The translations under genes were made by a program, and so were the position numbers. 64,000 nucleotides of DNA, from NCBI GenBank assembly GCA_947625815.1, contig CANQPU010000004.1, positions 1 through 64,000 on the forward strand, given 5' to 3'. This document shows, in pieces, positions 59,633 to 64,000 of the stretch. Numbering within the stretch: the stretch's first letter is position 1; every line of letters starts with the position of its first letter. Under the pieces are notes generated by a model. It was not told the DNA's origin. It did not search any database and saw only the letters and a list, made by a program, of their open reading frames with translations. The stretch comes from an uncultured Oscillospiraceae bacterium. Its GTDB lineage: Bacteria; Bacillota; Clostridia; Oscillospirales; Oscillospiraceae.

Positions 59633-61642
59633 TCAGATGCCCAGCTTGATCCACAGGTCATTGTAGAGCGTGCGGGTGGCCTTGGGCAGGCACACGTACA
59701 TCTCACAGCGCTCCAGGACCTCCTGGGGCGGGGCGATGATGTGGTAGATCTCCGGGTCCAGGGGCTCGCCGTACTCCTCCTCATACCAGGCGGGGTATTG
59801 CTCCAGCGCCTCGGTGTTGGGGGAGCCGTACCAGATGGTGTCCATGTTCCGAAGGTTCGCGTCCGTGGAGGCGATGAAGTTGATCCATTTCAGGGCGTTG
59901 TCATAGTTCCGGGCCGTCTTGAGTACGCACATGGCGTCCACGAACCAGTTGGAGCCCTCGTCGGGGATCACAAAGCGCAGATCCTCGTTCTTCTCCAGCA
60001 TGGAGAGATAGTCGCCGGCGTAATAGGTGGCAAAGGCGGCGTTGCCGCCCTCCATGGCCAGGAAGACCTCGTCCATGACCTTCCCCTGGAAGACGCCGCG
60101 CTCGTAAGCGTCGGACACCAGCCCGTAGGCTTCGCGGATCTGGCCCTCGTCCGTGGTGTTCATGGAGTAGCCCAGATACTTCAGGGCTATGCCGAAGGCG
60201 TCCCGGGAGTTGCCGATGAGCAGCACCTGTCCCGCGTACTTGTCGTCATAGAGGGCGGACCAGCTGTGGATCTCCTCGTCCACCATGGCGGCGTTGTAGA
60301 TGATGCCCACGGTGCCCCAGGTATAGGGGACCGTGTACTTGTTCTCCGGGTCGTAGGGCAGGTTCCGAAAGCGCGGGTCGATCAGCTCGAAGTTGGGGAT
60401 CTGGGAGTAGTCAAGCTCTGCCAGCATCCCCTCTTCGATGAGCTGGCTGATCATGTAGTCCGAGGGGACGATCACGTCATAGTCCGCGCCGCCGGACTTG
60501 AGGAGGGAATACATCGTCTCATTGGATTCGGCGGTCTGATAGTTGACGCGGATGCCGGTCTCCTCCTCGAATTCGGTGATCAGGTCCTCGTCGATATACT
60601 CGCCCCAGGAGCACACGTTGACCACGGGGCGGCTCTGGGTAAAGGCGGTGAGGAAGACGGTGGAGGCCACAAAGGCGACGCACAGGACGCCCGCCGTCAG
60701 ACGCCGGGCGAGACGTCCCCGGGGGGTATAGAGCCACTGCTTGAAGCGCTCCACCCGGGGGTCCACCCGGACGGGCTCAAGGGAGGCGCGGCTGGCGGCC
60801 GCCTTCGCCCGCCTGGCCGAGAGGATGTTATTGATGACCAGGACGATCAGCACCGCCAGGAACACGATGGTGGAGACGGCGTTGACCACCGGCGTCACCC
60901 GCTTTTTCGTCATGCCGTAGATTGCCATGGACAGGGTCTGGATGGAGGAGCCGGCGGTGAAGTAGCTGATGACGAAGTCGTCCACGCTCATGGTGAAGGC
61001 GATGAGGGCGCCCGAGACGATGCCGGGCTTGATCTCGGGCAGGATCACCCTTGTGAACGCCTGCATCCAGGTGCAGCCCAGGTCCATGGCCGCGTCCACC
61101 AGGTTCGAGTCCATCTGCCTCAGGCGCGGGGCCACGTTCAGGATCACGTACGGGATATTGAAGCACACATGGGCCAGGATCAGGGTGACGATCCCCAGAT
61201 GGAGCTGCTCCGGGAGCTTCACCAAGCTCTGGTGGGCGTTGATGAAGGCGGCGATGGAGCCCCAGCCGTGGAAAAAGGCCACAAAGAAGAGGCAAAGGCT
61301 GACGCCCGTGACGATATCCGCGTTCATCATGGGGATATTGTTGACCATCAGGACCGGGTCGCGCCACTTCTTCGTGAGGGAGTAGATGCCGATGGCGGCA
61401 AAGGTCCCGGCCACAGTGGCGATGGCCGTGGCCACGAGGGACACCAGAAGAGTGGTGGCCACCGACTCGATGACCAGCCGGCTGTGGAAAAGCTCCCCGT
61501 ACCACCGGAGGGAGAAGCCCTGCCAGACTACGTTGGAGTCGGAGGCGTTGAAGCTGAAAAAGATCAGCAGGAAGATGGGCAGATAGAGGAAGAGAAAGCA
61601 GAGCCCGATGAGGAACCGGCCGCCCAGGCTGTTTTTCTTCAT
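59633..61642 (-). CDS. potCD: Fused spermidine/putrescine permease PotC and binding protein PotD
   Basis: The 669-residue product joins two normally separate parts. Residues about 1-275 are a PotC-type permease with six helices and the EAA-loop region AAMDLGCTWMQAFTRVILPEIKPGI. After a linker, one more helix (about 313-333) anchors a PotD-type polyamine-binding domain (about 340-669: VVNVCSWGEYIDEDLITEFEEETGIRVNYQTAESNETMYS, VPSDYMISQLIEEGML, VPYTWGTVGIIYN). The binding protein is thus tethered to the permease instead of being a lipoprotein. It is the last gene of potA-potB-potCD and overlaps potB by one base. Frame is open throughout, so this is a real fusion. Confidence 0.94.
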   Translation of the reverse strand: MKKNSLGGRFLIGLCFLFLYLPIFLLIFFSFNASDSNVVWQGFSLRWYGELFHSRLVIESVATTLLVSLVATAIATVAGTFAAIGIYSLTKKWRDPVLMVNNIPMMNADIVTGVSLCLFFVAFFHGWGSIAAFINAHQSLVKLPEQLHLGIVTLILAHVCFNIPYVILNVAPRLRQMDSNLVDAAMDLGCTWMQAFTRVILPEIKPGIVSGALIAFTMSVDDFVISYFTAGSSIQTLSMAIYGMTKKRVTPVVNAVSTIVFLAVLIVLVINNILSARRAKAAASRASLEPVRVDPRVERFKQWLYTPRGRLARRLTAGVLCVAFVASTVFLTAFTQSRPVVNVCSWGEYIDEDLITEFEEETGIRVNYQTAESNETMYSLLKSGGADYDVIVPSDYMISQLIEEGMLAELDYSQIPNFELIDPRFRNLPYDPENKYTVPYTWGTVGIIYNAAMVDEEIHSWSALYDDKYAGQVLLIGNSRDAFGIALKYLGYSMNTTDEGQIREAYGLVSDAYERGVFQGKVMDEVFLAMEGGNAAFATYYAGDYLSMLEKNEDLRFVIPDEGSNWFVDAMCVLKTARNYDNALKWINFIASTDANLRNMDTIWYGSPNTEALEQYPAWYEEEYGEPLDPEIYHIIAPPQEVLERCEMYVCLPKATRTLYNDLWIKLGI

Positions 61643-62517
61643 CAGAGCATCACCGCCTCTCCCTCGCCGTCGCCGAAGTGGTTCATCACCAGCATACAGA
61701 TGACGACGATGACCATCATCACCATGGAGATGGCGGCGCCCAGATGCGGGTTATATGCCCCGCCCAGGAACTGATTCTCGATGAGGTCGCCCAGCATCAT
61801 CTGGGAGCCGCCGCCCAGCAGGCGGGAGATGGCGAAGGTGGACACCGAGGGCACGAAGACCATGGTGACGCCGGAGATGATGCCCGAGAGGCTCAGGGGG
61901 AGGGTGACGCGGCGGAACACCGTGGGGGCGTCCGCGCCCAGGTCCTGGGCCGCCTCGATGAGCCTGGGGTCCAGCTTGGTGAGGACCGTGTAGATGGGCA
62001 GGATCATAAAGGGCAGATAGTTGTAGACCATCCCCAGCACCACCGCCCCGGAGGTGCGCAGGAGCTTGAAGTGGTCGATGTCCGAGCCCGTCAGGCGGTT
62101 ATAGAGGGAGATGACGCCCAGCTTCTGGAAAAGCTGATTGAGCAGGCCGTTGTTCTCCAGAATAGCCATCCAGGAGTAGGTCCGCAGGAGGAAGTTCATC
62201 CACATGGGCAGCATGATGAGGGCCATGGCCACCCGCTGGAAGCCGGGGCCCTCCCGGCTCATGAGGTAGGCCACCGGGTAGCCGATGAGCAGACATATGA
62301 GCGTGGCCACCAGCGCCAGGAGGAAGGACCTGCCGAAGACGCTGGCGTAGAGCGTCATGCCGGTGAAATTTTCCAGAGAGCCCTGGGCCGCCTCGCCGGC
62401 GGCCGTTTCCACAGGGACGGTCAGGGAGTAGACGAGCATGATGACGATGGGGATGACCACGAAGAGCGCCATCCATATCACATACGGAAAGGCAAACCAG
62501 CCCCGTTTATTCCTCAT
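61642..62517 (-). CDS. potB: Spermidine/putrescine ABC permease PotB
   Basis: The 291-residue permease has six helices and the EAA motif [29 protein letters not shown] (about 190-218). The [15 protein letters not shown] segment is typical of PotB. It pairs with the PotC half of the downstream fusion to form the membrane channel for polyamine import. Its start lies inside the potA tail (11-base overlap) and its stop overlaps the potCD start, so all three are translated together. Confidence 0.95.
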   Translation of the reverse strand: MRNKRGWFAFPYVIWMALFVVIPIVIMLVYSLTVPVETAAGEAAQGSLENFTGMTLYASVFGRSFLLALVATLICLLIGYPVAYLMSREGPGFQRVAMALIMLPMWMNFLLRTYSWMAILENNGLLNQLFQKLGVISLYNRLTGSDIDHFKLLRTSGAVVLGMVYNYLPFMILPIYTVLTKLDPRLIEAAQDLGADAPTVFRRVTLPLSLSGIISGVTMVFVPSVSTFAISRLLGGGSQMMLGDLIENQFLGGAYNPHLGAAISMVMMVIVVICMLVMNHFGDGEGEAVML

Positions 62518-63682
62518 CTTCCGCGCCCTCCGCTTCCTCCGCGGCGGACCGGGAGGGGTCGTTGATCTCGTCGTATTCCTCGGAGTAGGAGGAATAGTCG
62601 CCGAACATGCCGGAATATTTGCTCTTTTTCATCACGTGGAAGCCGTCCGGGTCGATCCTGATGCCGATATGGCTGTCCACAGGGCAGTAGTCGGTGGTCT
62701 GGATGAGCCACTTGAAGCCGTAGAAGTCCACGATGGTGTCGTAGTGGACGCCCTTGAAGGTGACGGAGGTGACCACGCCCCGGAGCTGGCCCTCGGCCTC
62801 GGAGACGATGTCCACGTCCTCGGGCCGGATGACCACGTCCACCGGCTCGTCCTTTTCAAAGCCCCCGTCCAGGCAGGCAAAGCGGCGGTTGAAGATCTCC
62901 ACCACCCGATCCTCGCGCATGATGCCGTCCACGATGTTGGATTCGCCAATAAAATCCGCCACGAAGGCGTTTTTCGGCTCGTTATATATGTCCTCCGGGG
63001 TGCCGATCTGCTGGATGACGCCCTCGTTGATGACCACGACGGTGTCGGACATGGCCAGGGCCTCCTCCTGGTCGTGGGTCACGTTGATGAAGGTGATGCC
63101 CAGGCGCTGCTGGATGCGCTTGAGCTCCTGCTGCATGTCCTTGCGAAGGCGCATGTCGAGAGCCCCCAGAGGCTCGTCAAGGAGGAGGACCCGGGGCCGG
63201 TTCACCAGGGCGCGGGCAATGGCCACGCGCTGCTGCTGGCCGCCGGAGAGAGAGGCGATGGAGCGGTGCTCAAAGCCCTTCAGGCTCACCACGTCCAGCA
63301 TCTCCCGGACCCGCCGGTCGATCTCATCCTTCGGTAATTTCGTTTTCGTCCCGTCCTCCGCCTCCTTGGGGATCCGCAGGCCGAAGGCCACGTTGTCGTA
63401 GACGTTGAGGTGCGGGAACAGGGCGTACTTCTGGAAAACGGTGTTGATCTTGCGCTTGTAGGGCGGCAGGTCGTTGATGCGCACGCCGTCGAAGCAGACG
63501 TCGCCTGAGGTGGGCGTCTGAAAGCCGCCGATGATCCGGAGCATGGTGGTCTTGCCGCATCCGGAGGGCCCGAGAAGCGTAAGGAATTCGCTGTCGTTGA
63601 AGTAGATGTTCACGTTGTCCAGGACGGTCTCGCCGTCAAATTTCTGCGTTACGTTCTTGAGACGTATGAGTTCTTTGGACAT
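62507..63682 (-). CDS. potA: Spermidine/putrescine ABC ATPase PotA
   Basis: The 391-residue ATPase has Walker [13 protein letters not shown] (about 38-46), signature [15 protein letters not shown], Walker [13 protein letters not shown], the H-loop [12 protein letters not shown] and a C-terminal TOBE domain (about 280-355). An extra acidic tail ([27 protein letters not shown]) is unusual. It energises polyamine import with PotB and PotCD. GGGGGAGGATA precedes the ATG. Its leader contains a terminator between promoter and start codon. Confidence 0.95.
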   Translation of the reverse strand: MSKELIRLKNVTQKFDGETVLDNVNIYFNDSEFLTLLGPSGCGKTTMLRIIGGFQTPTSGDVCFDGVRINDLPPYKRKINTVFQKYALFPHLNVYDNVAFGLRIPKEAEDGTKTKLPKDEIDRRVREMLDVVSLKGFEHRSIASLSGGQQQRVAIARALVNRPRVLLLDEPLGALDMRLRKDMQQELKRIQQRLGITFINVTHDQEEALAMSDTVVVINEGVIQQIGTPEDIYNEPKNAFVADFIGESNIVDGIMREDRVVEIFNRRFACLDGGFEKDEPVDVVIRPEDVDIVSEAEGQLRGVVTSVTFKGVHYDTIVDFYGFKWLIQTTDYCPVDSHIGIRIDPDGFHVMKKSKYSGMFGDYSSYSEEYDEINDPSRSAAEEAEGAEDEE

Positions 63683-63732
63683 TATCCTCCCCCTCTTTTC
63701 ACGGTGGGATCTCCACCGAACAGTGTTCTGTC

Positions 63733-63775
63733 AAAAAATCCGCGGGTCGCTCAGCTTCCGGCAAAGCACCCGCGG
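63733..63775 (-). terminator. Terminator in the potA leader (possible attenuator)
   Basis: On the minus strand CCGCGGGT (63768-63775) pairs with ACCCGCGG (63740-63747), with an inner GCTT/AAGC stem, followed by ATTTTTTG. It lies downstream of the potA promoter (63789-63817) and upstream of the start codon. It may also end transcription from the gene stopping at 63831. Confidence 0.8.
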
Positions 63776-63788
63776 TTTTGACGATGAT

Positions 63789-63817
63789 ACTATACAAAAT
63801 ATATTTAGTGATGTCAA
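63789..63817 (-). promoter_or_regulatory. Sigma-A promoter of the pot operon
   Basis: On the minus strand TTGACA (63812-63817), 17-base spacer, TATAGT (63789-63794). Confidence 0.8.
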
Positions 63818-63830
63818 TATGATTTTTTGC

Positions 63831-64000
63831 TTATTCGAACAATATTTCGACAAAATCCGGCTCCGGGATGGAAAACTCCCTGCCGTTCAGATAGTCCAGG
63901 GGCCCGGCGTCGGTTTTGAAGGCGAATCGCAGCTTCCAGGAGCACAGCGCCTGACCGGGGAGGGAGGCGGTCTTCTTATCGGTCCCGTATTTTCCGTCCC
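63831..64000 (-). CDS. C-terminal part of an unknown gene, cut by the window edge
   Basis: An open frame on the minus strand runs from the window edge to a TAA at 63831-63833. It encodes about 55 residues (DGKYGTDKKTASLPGQALC... ending PEPDFVEILFE). GC-rich codon use like the neighbours supports a real coding end. No family is recognised from this fragment. Confidence 0.6.
   Translation of the reverse strand, partial: DGKYGTDKKTASLPGQALCSWKLRFAFKTDAGPLDYLNGREFSIPEPDFVEILFE

Noticed and set aside
59741..61774. A 677-residue plus-strand frame over the pot genes
   Set aside because: Shadow of potCD and potB; composition is typical of antisense frames (Gly/His/Asp/Val rich).
1..64000. rRNA operons, complete insertion sequences with transposase, and phage genes
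   Set aside because: No such genes were seen in any frame; the only mobile-element signals are the ParB/HTH region at the left end and the restriction-modification island.

Overview
The window reads as chromosomal DNA of a GC-rich, spore-forming, meso-diaminopimelate-containing member of the Clostridia, most like the Oscillospiraceae (inference). Support comes from spoIVA with a sigma-E-type promoter, a SigH-type sigma factor, HrcA/CIRCE heat-shock control, MraZ and a Firmicutes-style dcw cluster, AGGAGG ribosome binding sites and many TTGACA-N17-TATAAT promoters. No rRNA, tRNA or CRISPR array was found.

Layout. 1-3.3 kb (minus): the end of a probable integrative conjugative element (secreted and membrane proteins, HTH replication-type protein, ParB). 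It abuts a conserved gene that appears cut short at the junction. 3.9-6.1 kb: ruvC-ruvA-ruvB. 6.2-10.6 kb: sigH, two small metal/thiol proteins, trmK, a NIF3 protein, an ECF S component and coaX. 10.6-12.4 kb: an AT-richer MunI-like restriction-modification island with a controller gene. 12.5-14.8 kb: an ABC exporter behind a structured, terminator-bearing leader. 15-17.8 kb: an ECF sigma factor with a large membrane-anchored partner. 18-21.9 kb: spoIVA, RNase J and an ArsC-like gene. 22-24.9 kb (minus): degV-glyA and rplU-rpmA. 25.1-30.2 kb: hrcA-grpE-dnaK-dnaJ. 30.3-34.4 kb: a PHP phosphatase, rpiB, a probable flavin/redox membrane module (apbE, NusG-II, Gx transporter) and ylmH. 34.5-36.5 kb: a GntR-controlled ABC transporter. 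36.7-43.1 kb: mutS2, an HPr-like protein, uvrC, rsmD, coaD and a coiled-coil protein. 43.3-45.9 kb: a BlaI/BlaR1-like pair. 46.3-59 kb: the dcw cluster (mraZ, rsmH, ftsL, pbp, murE, mraY, ftsW, murG, murA, ftsQ, ftsZ; murF and murD are absent). 59.6-63.7 kb (minus): potA-potB-potCD for polyamine uptake.

The most unusual signal is a dispersed structured repeat. Two clear copies (36466-36727 and about 45966-46174, opposite orientation) and one diverged copy (about 26772-26930) share short conserved blocks, while the stems between them differ in sequence but stay paired. This is the pattern expected of a conserved RNA or a REP/MITE-like folded element. Other points of interest are two promoter-leader-terminator arrangements ahead of transport genes (12472-12669 and 63683-63817), an HPr-like protein with Arg at position 15 but Ser46 kept, a PotC-PotD fusion, and two signalling systems whose extracellular parts carry DxDGDG motifs.
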